Positions 1 to 10,033 are shown, counted from the stretch's first letter. The stretch is DNA of 64,000 nt from Alistipes sp. (GCA_021201825.1 JAJQED010000041.1:179456-243455), one strand, 5' to 3'. A program made the numbers and translations. Notes: generated by a model not told the origin, from the letters alone.

Positions 1-1231
1 CCAGGACAAACCGGTTTTCCCTCAGTTCGTTAAGGTACTGGTTGGCTTTTGCCTGGTTGCTGCCGGTCTTCAGTGCAGCCTCTGCAGCGATCAGGTAAAC
101 TTCCGAAAGTCTTACAACCGGAGTGTTATTTTCAAAAGGACTATTGCTGGTTCCGGGATATTTCATACACCAACCCGGTTGTCCGGTCTTGTCTTCACCG
201 ATAAGGTCTAAACGAACATCACCGGCTTCCGACTCCAAAAGCTCAAGCAGGGCAGTACTTACGATAATTTCACCGTAATTTGCAGGCTGTGATACAGAAG
301 CCAAACATTCACGGCTGATATTATCCGTAGCGGTATTGATTATAGAGAATATTGATTCGGTTGTATAACCACCTGCCTGAGTCGTCCAGGAAGCAACATA
401 CTCTTCTGCTTCGATGAGGGTATAAGGGCCATTATTTATTACGTCTTCCGCATGTGTAAGAGCGTTGGCATAATCACCTTTATAAAGGTAAACCCTCGCA
501 AGAAGCGATTTTGCAGCCCAGTAATTCATATAGCCGTAATTACTTCGGATATCGGTTGCAGTTTCGGGTTTGGTCGATTCCAGAAGATCTATGGCTTTTA
601 TAAGTTCGCTGATAATAAAATCATATGATTCTTCTACCGTTGAACGCTGAGGTCTGTCGAAATAATCGGCAGCCTTGTCAACTATAACAGCTCCCCATTT
701 GGTGTCCGTAGTCGGTTTCAGATATGGAACTGCAAAGTGTTTACATACTTCATGGTGAAATAGAGCCCTCAATGCAATACACTGCCCCAAAATGTTTTCC
801 CCGTCTTTATTGGCCGTTCCGTCTTCGTCCACGGTGGATAATATTCCTTCTTCGAATTTATCTATGATCTGGTTGGCCCGGTTTATACCGATATAAAGCC
901 GGTACCATAGATTCGCGGCTTGCGTACTATTGGAAGAGGTCTTATTGTTAAAAGTGTAAATCGGTTCTGTCCGGGAATCACCGCTGCTCGTAGGTTGCAT
1001 ATCCCCGGATCTCGCATCACCGAAAGTATATATACATTGCCCGTAAAAATACTGGTTTTGCATATTGTCATATACCCCGTAAAGAGCATTTAGCGCATCT
1101 TCCAGATTACCTATCGCTTCGCCAGCCGGGGCTTCGGAACTATAATTCGTATCCAGCAGACTGGTGCAGGAAGTCCATATTACTGCCAGAGACAGTACGA
1201 AGACTCCTAACAATATTTTAATATTCTTCAT
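1..1231 (-). CDS. SusD/RagB-family outer-membrane lipoprotein (partial)
   Basis: The frame is open from an ATG at 1231 to the window edge, so only about the first 410 residues are visible and the C-terminus is missing. It starts with a lipoprotein signal peptide whose lipobox ends in WTSC, followed by an alpha-helical SusD-like region with tetratricopeptide-style helices (for example ALRALFHHEV, ARVYLYKGDYANAL, and EVYLIAAEAAL near the visible end). SusD proteins sit on the cell surface and bind glycan above their SusC channel. The gene starts 22 bases after the SusC gene on the same strand, the standard SusC-SusD order. The ligand cannot be read from sequence; the divergent GH78 gene suggests a rhamnose-containing glycan. 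Confidence 0.9.
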   Translation of the reverse strand, partial: MKNIKILLGVFVLSLAVIWTSCTSLLDTNYSSEAPAGEAIGNLEDALNALYGVYDNMQNQYFYGQCIYTFGDARSGDMQPTSSGDSRTEPIYTFNNKTSSNSTQAANLWYRLYIGINRANQIIDKFEEGILSTVDEDGTANKDGENILGQCIALRALFHHEVCKHFAVPYLKPTTDTKWGAVIVDKAADYFDRPQRSTVEESYDFIISELIKAIDLLESTKPETATDIRSNYGYMNYWAAKSLLARVYLYKGDYANALTHAEDVINNGPYTLIEAEEYVASWTTQAGGYTTESIFSIINTATDNISRECLASVSQPANYGEIIVSTALLELLESEAGDVRLDLIGEDKTGQPGWCMKYPGTSNSPFENNTPVVRLSEVYLIAAEAALKTGSNQAKANQYLNELRENRFVL

Positions 1232-1253
1232 AATTCTTTAAATTAACAGGTGA

Positions 1254-4200
1254 CTAAAATCCTATTTCGATACCGAAAGTTATACTTTTCAGGGGCGGGA
1301 TCTGGAAAGTAGCCTGACCGTCGATCCGAACTTCCGGATCGTAATCTTTGTATTTCGCCCATGTCCAAAGGTTGGTTCCTGCCACATATACCCTTACGTT
1401 CTGCATACGGGCTTTTTGAGTGAGATGCTGAGGAATAGTATACCCGAAAGTAAGCTGTTTCAGACGGAGATGGTCCGTGCTGTGAACCCAGAAACTCGAA
1501 CTGTAATTACCGTGTCCGCCACCCCACATCCTTTTAGGATTCTGAGCCTTGTCCCCCGGTTGCTGCCAACGGTCAAGTTCTTTCCTCGATATGGTCTGGT
1601 AATTATATAAACCATTAGTTTGGGATTGCCAACCAGCATCCCACGAATTTCCCCCATAGGAGAAAGTCATAAGTACGTCAAGGTCGAAACCTTTGTAAGC
1701 AAAAGAGTTTCTCCAACTACCGGTCAGTTTCGGGTCTACGGTCGCAACAATAATACGGGCAACGTCCGGATCAGAAGATAAATACCGTTCACCCAGATTG
1801 CCGTCGGCATCGGTCGTATAATCCCACCACATCATATTACCGGTTGCCGGGTCTATACCGGCAAAATGACGCGACCGAATCGAATAAAGCGGTTTTCCCT
1901 CGGTATATAAATAGATATCGTCAATTATACTTTCCCCTCCGTATAGTTCGGTAAGTTTATTTTTGTTGTGGGAAAGAATCACCTGGCTGTACCATTTGAA
2001 TTCTTTGTTGAAAACATCAACACCGGTGGTAACTTCGACACCACGGTTAAGCATACTACCAGCATTGATAAGGCTGGAGCTAAATCCGGTGGTCAAAGAA
2101 AGGTTTACCGGGAAGATCAGGTCGGTCGTTTTCCTGTTATAGAAGTCCACTTCAATATCCCAGCGGTCGAATAAGCGGGCTTCAACACCGACATCGAAAG
2201 TCGTATTATGTTCCCAACTCAGATCGGGGTTGTCTGCCCGAGTAGGATATGATGCATTCGCTCCGTTATAAACTCCGCTATAAGAGTATGAATTTTTAGC
2301 TCCATACCAGTTTGACGGTAAAGTCCCCGTCGTTCCGTAAGAAGTACGAATCCTGAGACTATTGACCCAGTCGACATTAAAGAAATCTTCCTGGGATATA
2401 CGCCATGATGCGGAAGCGGACCAGAAATTCGCCCATTTTACATTGTCCCCGAGGCGGCTGCTACCGTCCCGACGGTAAGTCACCGTACCGTAATATTTAT
2501 TCTGGTAGTTATAAGTAATATTTCCGAAATAGGAGATCAGGTGGTCATTCATTATATCACCGTAAACCCCGTAAGGTTCCGCCGCATTAGAAAGATCCCA
2601 AACCCTGTAAGAAGCGATCCCTTGACCGGCAGCCCCGGTAAACCTAACATCGGTCCTGTCGACGTCCCATCCGATCAAAGCCTGTAGGTTATGATCGTTA
2701 TTGATAGTCGTGGTGTAATTAAGGACCAGTGAGTTATAAAGTTTTTTATCCTTGGTAAGATATTTACCGGTTAACCCGTCATATGATAGACCGTTTTTGG
2801 AATCGGGAGGCCTATGGAATTCGCCTGTATAATCCTGCATATCGAAAGAAAGGGTTTCTTTTAACACGAGGCCCGGGATAAATTCGTATCCTACCGACAT
2901 ACTGTTTTTGAACCTGTATACGGTATTCCTGTCCCATTCATAACCGAGTTCGGAAGCGAGGTTGTAATAAGCTCCGGAAAATCCGTCGGTGGTGTTGTAA
3001 GTACCGTCTTCGTTGTAAATGGGTATACTTGGCAAAAGATATGTCCTTGAAGCGAAATAAGGGTTGGCATACGCTACCGAATTACCGTCTTGACCTGAGA
3101 CAATATATTGAACCATTTTGGAAACATACGATTCGTAGTTTATGGTCCAGTTGCCTGATTTATGAGTCAAACTACCCTTAGCGGTATATACTTCGTTGTC
3201 CGATCCTTTATAAACACCCTGGTCTTTTGTATAACCGAAAGAGGTATAGAAAGAAGTTTTTTCGTTACCTCCGGAAATAGACAGGTCGTATATCTGGTTG
3301 GAACCCGTACGGGTAAGGGCTTTATGCCAATCGGAATCGACACCGTTGTCAGGATAATACTCATCTACTTCAGCCAGAGCCCAGGCCCATGCGTCGGCAG
3401 AGCTAATGCCATTAAAATTGTATAAAGCCTGGTTATATGCACCTTCGAGGGAAAGCTCCCGGCTTTCCTCGGCACCAAGCATCGGGCGGTTGTTCATCGC
3501 CCAACGGTTGAAACCCCAGCTCGATTTAAGGTTAACCCGCAGGTCGCCCGAGCGGCCTTTTTTAGTGGTGATCATGATAACCCCGTTTGCACCCCTCGAA
3601 CCGTAGATCGTGGTTGCAGCGGCATCTTTGAGGATCGTGATATTCTCGATATCTGAAGGGTTGATCATATTCATCACACCCAGGGTCGGAGAATAACCGG
3701 CAAGCGTTACACTTTCATTGTTATTGGTGTTTACCGGAACCCCGTCGACCACGTACAGCGGCTGGTTCGAGGCATTCACAGAACCGATACCACGGATACG
3801 AACTTCGACTTTACCCCCGGGCTGTCCGTCGGGAACCCCGATCTGGATACCTGCTGCCGCACCCTGGAGAGCCTGCTCGAAAGAGGTCACGGGAAGGTCT
3901 TTCAGGGTGGGAAGCGACGACACGGAAGAAGCAGAACCGGTAAAGGTAGCTTTCGTCGAAGTACCGTAACCGATTATGATAACGTCGTCTATTTCCCTTG
4001 CCGAAGAATGCAGGACCACATTGATGGTCGTACGGCCTCCGATCTGGATTTCCTGGGTTTCAGTCCCGAGGAAAGAGAACTGGAGAGTTCCGTCTGCGGG
4101 TGCAGTAATAGTGTATACACCGCCGGCTGTCGTGCTAGTACCTGTTGAAGTTCCAAGCACTACCACGGTTGCCCCAACAATAGGAGAACCGTCGTCGCCG

Positions 4201-4286
4201 GTAACCGTACCTGTGATTTGCTGCCTCTGTGCGGAAAGACTCAAAGCACAGAAAACGGCAAATAATGATAGTACCAATTTTCTCAT
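1254..4286 (-). CDS. SusC/RagA-family TonB-dependent outer-membrane transporter
   Basis: This 1010-residue protein has the standard SusC layout: signal peptide (about residues 1-19), carboxypeptidase-D-like beta-sandwich (about 22-95), the family motif DDVIIIGYGT (about 100-110), a plug domain with RIRGIGSVN and YVVDGVPV (about 115-235), and a long beta-barrel ending in an aromatic C-terminus (IEIGF). It imports oligosaccharides across the outer membrane, powered by TonB/ExbBD, with SusD as lid. It is followed by susD 22 bases downstream. No regulator for this pair lies in the window. Substrate is inferred from the neighbouring GH78 only. Confidence 0.95.
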   Translation of the reverse strand: MRKLVLSLFAVFCALSLSAQRQQITGTVTGDDGSPIVGATVVVLGTSTGTSTTAGGVYTITAPADGTLQFSFLGTETQEIQIGGRTTINVVLHSSAREIDDVIIIGYGTSTKATFTGSASSVSSLPTLKDLPVTSFEQALQGAAAGIQIGVPDGQPGGKVEVRIRGIGSVNASNQPLYVVDGVPVNTNNNESVTLAGYSPTLGVMNMINPSDIENITILKDAAATTIYGSRGANGVIMITTKKGRSGDLRVNLKSSWGFNRWAMNNRPMLGAEESRELSLEGAYNQALYNFNGISSADAWAWALAEVDEYYPDNGVDSDWHKALTRTGSNQIYDLSISGGNEKTSFYTSFGYTKDQGVYKGSDNEVYTAKGSLTHKSGNWTINYESYVSKMVQYIVSGQDGNSVAYANPYFASRTYLLPSIPIYNEDGTYNTTDGFSGAYYNLASELGYEWDRNTVYRFKNSMSVGYEFIPGLVLKETLSFDMQDYTGEFHRPPDSKNGLSYDGLTGKYLTKDKKLYNSLVLNYTTTINNDHNLQALIGWDVDRTDVRFTGAAGQGIASYRVWDLSNAAEPYGVYGDIMNDHLISYFGNITYNYQNKYYGTVTYRRDGSSRLGDNVKWANFWSASASWRISQEDFFNVDWVNSLRIRTSYGTTGTLPSNWYGAKNSYSYSGVYNGANASYPTRADNPDLSWEHNTTFDVGVEARLFDRWDIEVDFYNRKTTDLIFPVNLSLTTGFSSSLINAGSMLNRGVEVTTGVDVFNKEFKWYSQVILSHNKNKLTELYGGESIIDDIYLYTEGKPLYSIRSRHFAGIDPATGNMMWWDYTTDADGNLGERYLSSDPDVARIIVATVDPKLTGSWRNSFAYKGFDLDVLMTFSYGGNSWDAGWQSQTNGLYNYQTISRKELDRWQQPGDKAQNPKRMWGGGHGNYSSSFWVHSTDHLRLKQLTFGYTIPQHLTQKARMQNVRVYVAGTNLWTWAKYKDYDPEVRIDGQATFQIPPLKSITFGIEIGF

Positions 4287-4879
4287 ACGTAATAAATTTT
4301 AATTAAAATTGAGGTGTTTATTTTGTCTTGCCTAAATTAATATCAAGGTAACAAAAAAATGTAAAAACATAAAACAAAACCGGTTTTAGGCTAGGCGAGT
4401 CAGGTGGGATGCGGTTTTAATTATGCAAAGTTATTATAATTTAAATTTTTAGCAACAATAAAATCAAAATTTTATAACATCGGATTTCATTTTAATTTTA
4501 TATTGCACCAAAAAGTTATACTCTGTTTGTCAGAATATTCGTTTAGGATTCATATTGTAAGAAAGTTCTTTCTGTATACATTATTAGTTATGCAACTTTC
4601 CGTGTATTTCCTTCAATGTAACGGTTGATCCATAAATTTTTTTGTTTCGTATTACATGGTTTCTTCGCTTCCTGTCCGCATAAAATAAGTTTACCAAAAA
4701 AGTTTTTTTAACAGTACCTATAATTATAGGACTCAACCTTTTATTGACGAATTATATTTACTCTAAATTAACCTTATTTTATATTAGGGAAATAAGTAAA
4801 TGTTATTTCTTTTATTTGTTAATCCGGTCCATCGATCCGGAAATTATAATCAAAACCACTAACGCCAATTCCATACTGT
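4287..4879. promoter_or_regulatory. Divergent intergenic region between susC and GH78
   Basis: This AT-rich 593-base gap separates two divergent genes. For susC (minus strand) there is a TAACTTTG -7 box. For the GH78 gene only a poor match (TTTATTTG, 4811-4818) is visible. A short inverted repeat TCCGG/CCGGA flanks 4824-4842. A small open frame at 4744-4965 overlaps the GH78 start in another frame and looks like chance. No other gene is seen. Confidence 0.5.
4426..4456 (-). promoter_or_regulatory. Putative susC promoter (TAACTTTG / GTTG)
   Basis: On the minus strand, TAACTTTG (4426-4433) matches the Bacteroidota -7 consensus TAnnTTTG, and GTTG (4453-4456) lies 19 bases upstream as a -33 element. 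The implied leader is about 130 bases. Confidence 0.4.
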
Positions 4880-7531
4880 ATGAAAACCCGAACTTTTTGG
4901 ACTATTCTTTTTTTAATGTTTCCGCTCTTTCTTTTCGGACGGAATTCTACTCCGCAGTTATATGACCTGCGGTGTGAGAACCTGGTCGAACCATTGGCTA
5001 TCGATAACGTACAGCCGAGGTTCAGTTGGAAGATAACCAGCGGTGTGAACGGGTTTCGGCAGTCGGCTTACCAGCTGGTAGTTCTTTGCAAAAACAGCGA
5101 TGGGATAGAGGAAACTGTTTGGGACAGCGGCAAGGTAAAATCCGATAAGTCTGTACTCGTCCGGTATGACGGGCAGCCGCTTGATCAGTCGTCGATCTAT
5201 TATTGGAAAGTGCGGATTTGGGACGGTAAAGGAAAAGTATCCCAATGGAGCGAAGAGAATATTTTCGGGATCGGATTACTCGAGTGGGAGGACTGGAAAG
5301 GGGAATATATCGGTCTGCCCGACCCACAGGACCAGCGCATTAGTCCGATGTTCAAACAAACTTTCGATTATGCGAATGACGGTGGGAAGTTATTAATGCA
5401 TGTCAATACCCTTGGTTACCATGAAGTCTATATTAACGGTGAGCGCGTAAGTGAGCAGGTGCTTGCCCCGGCCGTTTCGCAGTTAAACAAAAGGTCCCTT
5501 GCCGTAACTTACGATATAACCCGGCTGCTGGCAGAGGGCACTAATACAGTGGTTTTATGGCTCGGGCAGGGGTGGTATAAGCAGAACCTGTATTCGACCG
5601 CCGTTCATAGCGGTCCGCTGGTACGGGCTCAGATCGAAAAGGTGGACGGCAATAACAGTGAAACGATCCTGGTTACCGACGGATCCTGGCAGGCGACCCG
5701 AAGCGGATATTCGTCCCTCGGCTCCTGGCATCCGCATCAGTTCGGGGGAGAGAAGATCGATGCCAATGCCGTGTTCAAGAGTATGTCGGCAGAGGATCTC
5801 GATAAAGATATATGGCAAAAAGCACGGGTATTTAGTGTGCCCGAGCATATCGTATCTCCTCAAATGTGTGAGCCCAACATTATCCGGGATGTTATCCCGG
5901 CACGGGAGGTTTTCAGGGATCGGGACGGCAACTGGATTGTCGATATGGGAACAACCCTGACAGGGTGGGCCGCAATAAGTGTCCCGGACCAGGAAAAAGG
6001 ACGGGAGTTGCTTTTCGAATATGCGGACCATTACGACGGTAGCGAGTTCTCTACCGAGTTGGGGCATTACGATATTTATATTACTTCCGGGACTGCAGAT
6101 GTTTTTTGTAATAAATTCAACTACCATAGTTTCCGGTATATCCGAATCAGGAACATGGCTGGCGAAGTAAGTCCGGAGGATATTACCGGCTATGCCATTT
6201 GGCCGTCATTTACACAAACGGGAAGTTTCGAATGTTCCGATACGGATATGAATGCCATTCACGACCTTATCCGGCACACATTTACAAATCTTTCGCTCGG
6301 CGGTTATATCGTGGATTGTCACCATATCGAACGGCTCGGTTACGGTGGTGACGGACATGCCTCGGCCAATGCGGTACAGACAATGTTCGGGGTTTCGGGG
6401 TTGTTCAATAACTGGCTTCAGGCATGGGGCGATTGTATCAGGCCGGATGGTGGTCTGCCGCATTCGGCGCCCAATCCGTTAAAGGCGGGGGGAGGGCCCT
6501 ACTGGTGTGCTTTTATTGTGGGTGGCCCGTGGAGCGTTTATACGAATTACGGCGATAGGGATATACTCGAGAAGTATTACCCCTATATGCAGTCATGGCT
6601 TGGTTTTGCGGAGAGCCACATGACGGACGGTTTATTGCAACGGTGGCCCGACACCAGTTACCGTGACTGGTTCCTGGGAGACTGGGCTTGCCCCGACGGG
6701 GTAAATGCCGGTGACGGGACTTCGGTAGCCGTGGTTACGAATTGCGTTCTAAGCGAATGTTATTCGGTGATGGGTCAAATTGCTTCTATTTTGAATATAC
6801 CCGCTGATTCCCGGGATTACACTGAAAAGAAAAAAAATCTCGATAATGCTATATTTGCAAATTTCTATGATCCGGAAAACAACCGGCTCGGAACGGGTAC
6901 TCAAATAGATATGGTATATCCACTGTTGGTAGGGGCAGTGCCGGACGAGCTGGTGCCGGAAATCGTCGCACGGTTAAAGGAAGACACCCGTGCGAAATTA
7001 AACGACCATTTGGGTGTAGGTCTTGTCGGGGTCACAAAATTGACCGAGTGGGCTATCGAAGCCAGGGAGGCCGATTTTATGTACAGGTTGCTTAAACAGC
7101 GGGATTACCCGGGCTATTTATATATGATAGACAACGGCGCAACCTCGACATGGGAATATTGGAACGGTATCCGTAGCCGCATCCATAATTGCTATAACGG
7201 TATAGGGACGTGGTTTTACCGGTCAGTAGGAGGTATCCGGCCCGACCCGGCCGACCCTGGTTACAGCCATGTATTTATCGACCCCGTTATCCCGGACGGG
7301 ATAGAATGGGCCAGGACACAAATCGATACCCCTTACGGAGACCTGTCGGTTCACTGGCAGTTAATGGACGGTCATGTGGAAATGGAAGTTATTATACCGG
7401 TTGGCTCCCGGGCAACGGTTATAGTGCCGGGACAAGTCGCGGGCGTGAAGCAAAACGGCAAAAAAATCAAAACAGGGAAAGGTACGCTACAACTCGAGTC
7501 AGGAACATATACGGTGGCATACAAACAATAA
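4880..7531 (+). CDS. Alpha-L-rhamnosidase, GH78
   Basis: The 883-residue protein has a signal peptide (hydrophobic stretch around residues 5-20) and then the family order: N-terminal beta-sandwich domains including a carbohydrate-binding-like part (about 140-300), the (alpha/alpha)6 catalytic barrel, and a C-terminal beta-sandwich. E484 in ERLGYGGDG fits the GH78 general acid (family motif D-x(4)-ER.GW.GD) and E759 in STWEYWN fits the general base. It should release terminal alpha-L-rhamnose from pectic or secreted glycans, in the periplasm or at the surface (no lipobox is visible). It is divergent from the SusC/SusD pair, supporting a rhamnose-glycan locus. The ATG at 4880 is chosen because the signal peptide begins there. 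Confidence 0.92.
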   Translation: MKTRTFWTILFLMFPLFLFGRNSTPQLYDLRCENLVEPLAIDNVQPRFSWKITSGVNGFRQSAYQLVVLCKNSDGIEETVWDSGKVKSDKSVLVRYDGQPLDQSSIYYWKVRIWDGKGKVSQWSEENIFGIGLLEWEDWKGEYIGLPDPQDQRISPMFKQTFDYANDGGKLLMHVNTLGYHEVYINGERVSEQVLAPAVSQLNKRSLAVTYDITRLLAEGTNTVVLWLGQGWYKQNLYSTAVHSGPLVRAQIEKVDGNNSETILVTDGSWQATRSGYSSLGSWHPHQFGGEKIDANAVFKSMSAEDLDKDIWQKARVFSVPEHIVSPQMCEPNIIRDVIPAREVFRDRDGNWIVDMGTTLTGWAAISVPDQEKGRELLFEYADHYDGSEFSTELGHYDIYITSGTADVFCNKFNYHSFRYIRIRNMAGEVSPEDITGYAIWPSFTQTGSFECSDTDMNAIHDLIRHTFTNLSLGGYIVDCHHIERLGYGGDGHASANAVQTMFGVSGLFNNWLQAWGDCIRPDGGLPHSAPNPLKAGGGPYWCAFIVGGPWSVYTNYGDRDILEKYYPYMQSWLGFAESHMTDGLLQRWPDTSYRDWFLGDWACPDGVNAGDGTSVAVVTNCVLSECYSVMGQIASILNIPADSRDYTEKKKNLDNAIFANFYDPENNRLGTGTQIDMVYPLLVGAVPDELVPEIVARLKEDTRAKLNDHLGVGLVGVTKLTEWAIEAREADFMYRLLKQRDYPGYLYMIDNGATSTWEYWNGIRSRIHNCYNGIGTWFYRSVGGIRPDPADPGYSHVFIDPVIPDGIEWARTQIDTPYGDLSVHWQLMDGHVEMEVIIPVGSRATVIVPGQVAGVKQNGKKIKTGKGTLQLESGTYTVAYKQ

Positions 7532-7702
7532 AATCCATTATTCCTCGAAAGGAGTATGGACTTGGAGATAACCGATCCGTCGATCCCGAACAGGCGAAAA
7601 GAGTGAGGACCGGAAACGAAGCAGGGCTTTCAAACAAGTCCCGGTATGGGCTTATGCTGTAATTTCGACCGTCAGGGTATGGTTATGCCTTTACCGGATT
7701 AT

Positions 7703-8353
7703 TTAGATTCGGATATTTAAAAGTCCGGTCAAATCGTTGCCGATCCCCTTATGCGGAAAGACTTCTAACTCTTCCCGGATAGTCGTACCGTGGAGCACCC
7801 CGTAAAAATCCACCCCGGCCACTTCTGCCAACCGGGCATCTATGATACTGTCGCCGATATAAAGTGTATCTTCACGGTTACCGTTCAAATATGCGAGTGC
7901 TTTTTTCAATCCCTCCGGAGAGGGTTTTGCCTCCCGGACGTCTTCGCACCCGATAACGATATCGAAAACCCCCGGAGGGAAATCACGTTCGAGTAGTTCT
8001 GTTATCGTATATCGGTGTTTGGTCGAGATAATCCCTAACCTGGCCCCACGGTTTTTCAGTTCGGATAAAACAATGCCTGTTTCGGGAAACAGGCGTGTAT
8101 TCGGTGTCATGTAAAGATTCGCCTGACCGATATATTGGTCTTTCAATCGTCTTAGTTCCCCGCTGTCCGTAACGCCGGTCAATGCAGAAAAAGAATCTTC
8201 GAGGGTTTTACCGATTGTATGTTTTATAGCCCCGTCGGTAATGTGCGTAAAGCCGTTGTCATTCAAAACTAATTGAAAACACTTCACGATCCCGGCAGAG
8301 GAATCGGCTAATGTATAGTCGAAATCGAACAGGTAAATTTTATAATCGCTCAT
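7703..8353 (-). CDS. HAD-superfamily phosphatase (Gph/PgmB-like)
   Basis: The 216-residue protein has all HAD motifs: FDFDYTL with nucleophile D10 and acid/base D12, a serine/threonine motif in LGIISTKHR, lysine in REAKPSPEG, and GDSIIDARLA for Mg2+. The helical cap between motifs I and II puts it in the phosphoglycolate phosphatase/beta-phosphoglucomutase-like group. The substrate is not clear; phosphoglycolate or a small sugar phosphate is most likely. It stands alone, convergent to the GH78 gene (171-base gap without visible features). Confidence 0.85.
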   Translation of the reverse strand: MSDYKIYLFDFDYTLADSSAGIVKCFQLVLNDNGFTHITDGAIKHTIGKTLEDSFSALTGVTDSGELRRLKDQYIGQANLYMTPNTRLFPETGIVLSELKNRGARLGIISTKHRYTITELLERDFPPGVFDIVIGCEDVREAKPSPEGLKKALAYLNGNREDTLYIGDSIIDARLAEVAGVDFYGVLHGTTIREELEVFPHKGIGNDLTGLLNIRI

Positions 8354-8398
8354 ATTTATTTATCTTAGGAAATAGTGAAAATTCACCGAAAACTAATG

Positions 8399-8434
8399 AA
8401 AAAGCAGCTACGGTAATCGTAACTGCTTTTGTTT
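8399..8434. terminator. Hairpin terminator downstream of the tRNA
   Basis: AAAAGCAG and CTGCTTTT arms with an additional inner TACG/CGTA pairing; T-runs occur on both strands. On the minus strand it follows the tRNA directly. Confidence 0.6.
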
Positions 8435-8437
8435 TAG

Positions 8438-8512
8438 TGGGCCCACCAGGGCTTGAACCTGGGACCCCCTGATTATGAGTCAGGTGCTACTAACCAACTG
8501 AGCTATGGGCCC
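8438..8512 (-). tRNA. tRNA with CAU anticodon (elongator Met or Ile2)
   Basis: The minus strand folds as a cloverleaf: acceptor GGGCCCA/TGGGCCC, anticodon arm CCTGA-CTCATAA-TCAGG with anticodon CAT, and T-arm CCAGG-TTCAAGC-CCTGG. The discriminator is A and CCA is not encoded. A CAU anticodon can be elongator methionine or isoleucine-2 (lysidine-modified); sequence alone does not decide. The 3' D-stem reads TAGC rather than the usual GAGC, leaving a C-T mismatch and one extra base in the D-arm. Confidence 0.93.
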
Positions 8513-8599
8513 TGCTTAGGGAAGCCCAAAGGCTTACCCCCGCATTTTGAGAACACAAAAATAGGCAATCGAAGTTTAATTGCAAAATCTTTACGCAAA

Positions 8600-8631
8600 T
8601 TTATCCCCTTGCCGTTTTAATATTAAATTTG
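8600..8631 (+). promoter_or_regulatory. Putative promoter for the 8734 gene
   Basis: TAAATTTG at 8624-8631 matches the -7 consensus; a weak TTTA (8600-8603) lies 20 bases upstream. The leader would be about 95 bases. Confidence 0.45.
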
Positions 8632-8733
8632 CATCGTGATAACGGGCGGCAGGCGGACAATAAATCGGCGCTGACCCTGTTATAATTTAAAACGGTTACC
8701 CCCATAAGTAAACTTAACTTTCAGGCTCGGATT

Positions 8734-9174
8734 ATGAAAAAATGCATTTTCACCCTCACTCTCCTTTTGTTTACGGTTTTGGCAGCCGGTGCCCAGAATT
8801 ATAAATGGGCTGGCGGTGTGCGCTTCGGCGGTGCTACCGGCGGGGTTACAGTCAAACATAAGTTCGATTCGGCCAATGCCCTGGAGGGTATACTGGCTTT
8901 CCCGTGGAAAGACGGCTTTACTGCTACGGCGCTCTATGAACGCCATCTCCCGATCATCGGGGAAGGTTTCGAATTCTATTACGGTCTCGGGGCTCACCTT
9001 GGTTCATGGGAGCACAGGTTCTCGTTGGGGGTGGATGCCGTTGTAGGCCTCGAATTCAGGGTTCCCGCTTTGCCGTTGGCTTTTTCGCTGGATTACAAAC
9101 CGGCGTTCAATATCGTCCGGAAGACAAAATTCTATATGGCCGATATCGCTCTCGGGGCTAAATATATTTTCTAA
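8734..9174 (+). CDS. Small exported beta-barrel-like protein, function unknown
   Basis: 146 residues with a clear signal peptide (hydrophobic core LLLFTVLAA, cleavage near AGA). The mature part is made of alternating short strands rich in glycine and aromatics (GGVRFGGATGG, FYYGLGAHLG) and ends KYIF, an aromatic C-terminus typical of outer-membrane barrels. This resembles small Bacteroidota OMP_b-brl-type proteins. It lies only 4 bases before the coiled-coil lipoprotein gene and is likely co-transcribed with it. No specific function can be assigned. Confidence 0.75.
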   Translation: MKKCIFTLTLLLFTVLAAGAQNYKWAGGVRFGGATGGVTVKHKFDSANALEGILAFPWKDGFTATALYERHLPIIGEGFEFYYGLGAHLGSWEHRFSLGVDAVVGLEFRVPALPLAFSLDYKPAFNIVRKTKFYMADIALGAKYIF

Positions 9175-9178
9175 AGAT

Positions 9179-10033
9179 ATGGCAAGGATAGTAACGGTTG
9201 CCGCTATGCTGATACTGCTTATGGCCTGCAATGGGCGAAAGCAGAGTATTCCGGCGGCCGATATTGTGGTGACGGAGCATGAGCGGGCGGCCGATGATTC
9301 CCTCCTTAACGAGATCTTCCTTTCCCTGAACGATATTACCGAAAACCTGAATACCATTAAGATACGGGAAAACCTGATCGCTTCGGGTTACTCCCGGGCA
9401 GAGGTTCCCATGGAGCCGACGGCTGGTATAAAGGCCGATATTGCGGCGATCGACGAACTGCTTGCCGAGAACAGGCGTACCATAGAGAGGTTGCATATAA
9501 ATGCCGAGCAGCTCCGTAAATCGAATTACCAGGTAGCTTCCCTCGAAAAACTGCTCTCATCCCTGGCGGATCAGATAGCAGTCAAGGATTCGGAGATAGA
9601 CGACCTTAAGGAGGAGTTGCGTATAAAAGCGGAACAAGTAGAGACCCTTGCCGGAACAGTAGAACAGCTCTCTACCGAACTGGATGCCGTGGCCCGCGAA
9701 AAAGGGGAACTGACCGACTCGCTGCATACCGCTTATTATATAGTGGGTACGGTCCGGGACCTGCAAAAGAAAGGTATTATCAATAAATCAGGTTTTATAG
9801 GCAGGACACTGGTTGTCAGCGAACAGCGAGAGCTGGACGACTTCGTGAGGATCGATACCCGCACGTTCGACGAGGTTATTATCGGGCAGAAGAACGTGGA
9901 ACTGGTCACCACCCACCCCGAGGGCTCCTATGTATTCGTGATGGGAGACAGGAACGTATACCAGTCATTGGTTATCACCGACAAGCAAAGATTCTGGGGA
10001 CGGTCCAAAGTGCTTGTTCTGTGTTACAAATAA
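9179..10033 (+). CDS. Coiled-coil lipoprotein (resembles Cbp1-type Bacteroides proteins)
   Basis: 284 residues. The N-terminus is a lipoprotein signal with lipobox LMAC. Residues of about 40-190 are heptad-rich coiled coil (repeated LxxxI/L patterns such as SSLADQIAVKDSEIDDL). The C-terminal roughly 90 residues form a compact domain beginning near GFIGRTLVVSE and ending KVLVLCYK. From memory this layout matches Bacteroidales proteins annotated as Cbp1-family collagen-binding adhesin; that name is an inference I cannot check. It probably forms an operon with the preceding barrel-like gene. Confidence 0.7.
   Translation: MARIVTVAAMLILLMACNGRKQSIPAADIVVTEHERAADDSLLNEIFLSLNDITENLNTIKIRENLIASGYSRAEVPMEPTAGIKADIAAIDELLAENRRTIERLHINAEQLRKSNYQVASLEKLLSSLADQIAVKDSEIDDLKEELRIKAEQVETLAGTVEQLSTELDAVAREKGELTDSLHTAYYIVGTVRDLQKKGIINKSGFIGRTLVVSEQRELDDFVRIDTRTFDEVIIGQKNVELVTTHPEGSYVFVMGDRNVYQSLVITDKQRFWGRSKVLVLCYK

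Noticed and set aside
4744..4965. Small open frame just before and overlapping GH78
   Set aside because: Overlaps the signal peptide region of GH78 in another frame, lacks a ribosome-binding site and shows no recognisable sequence.
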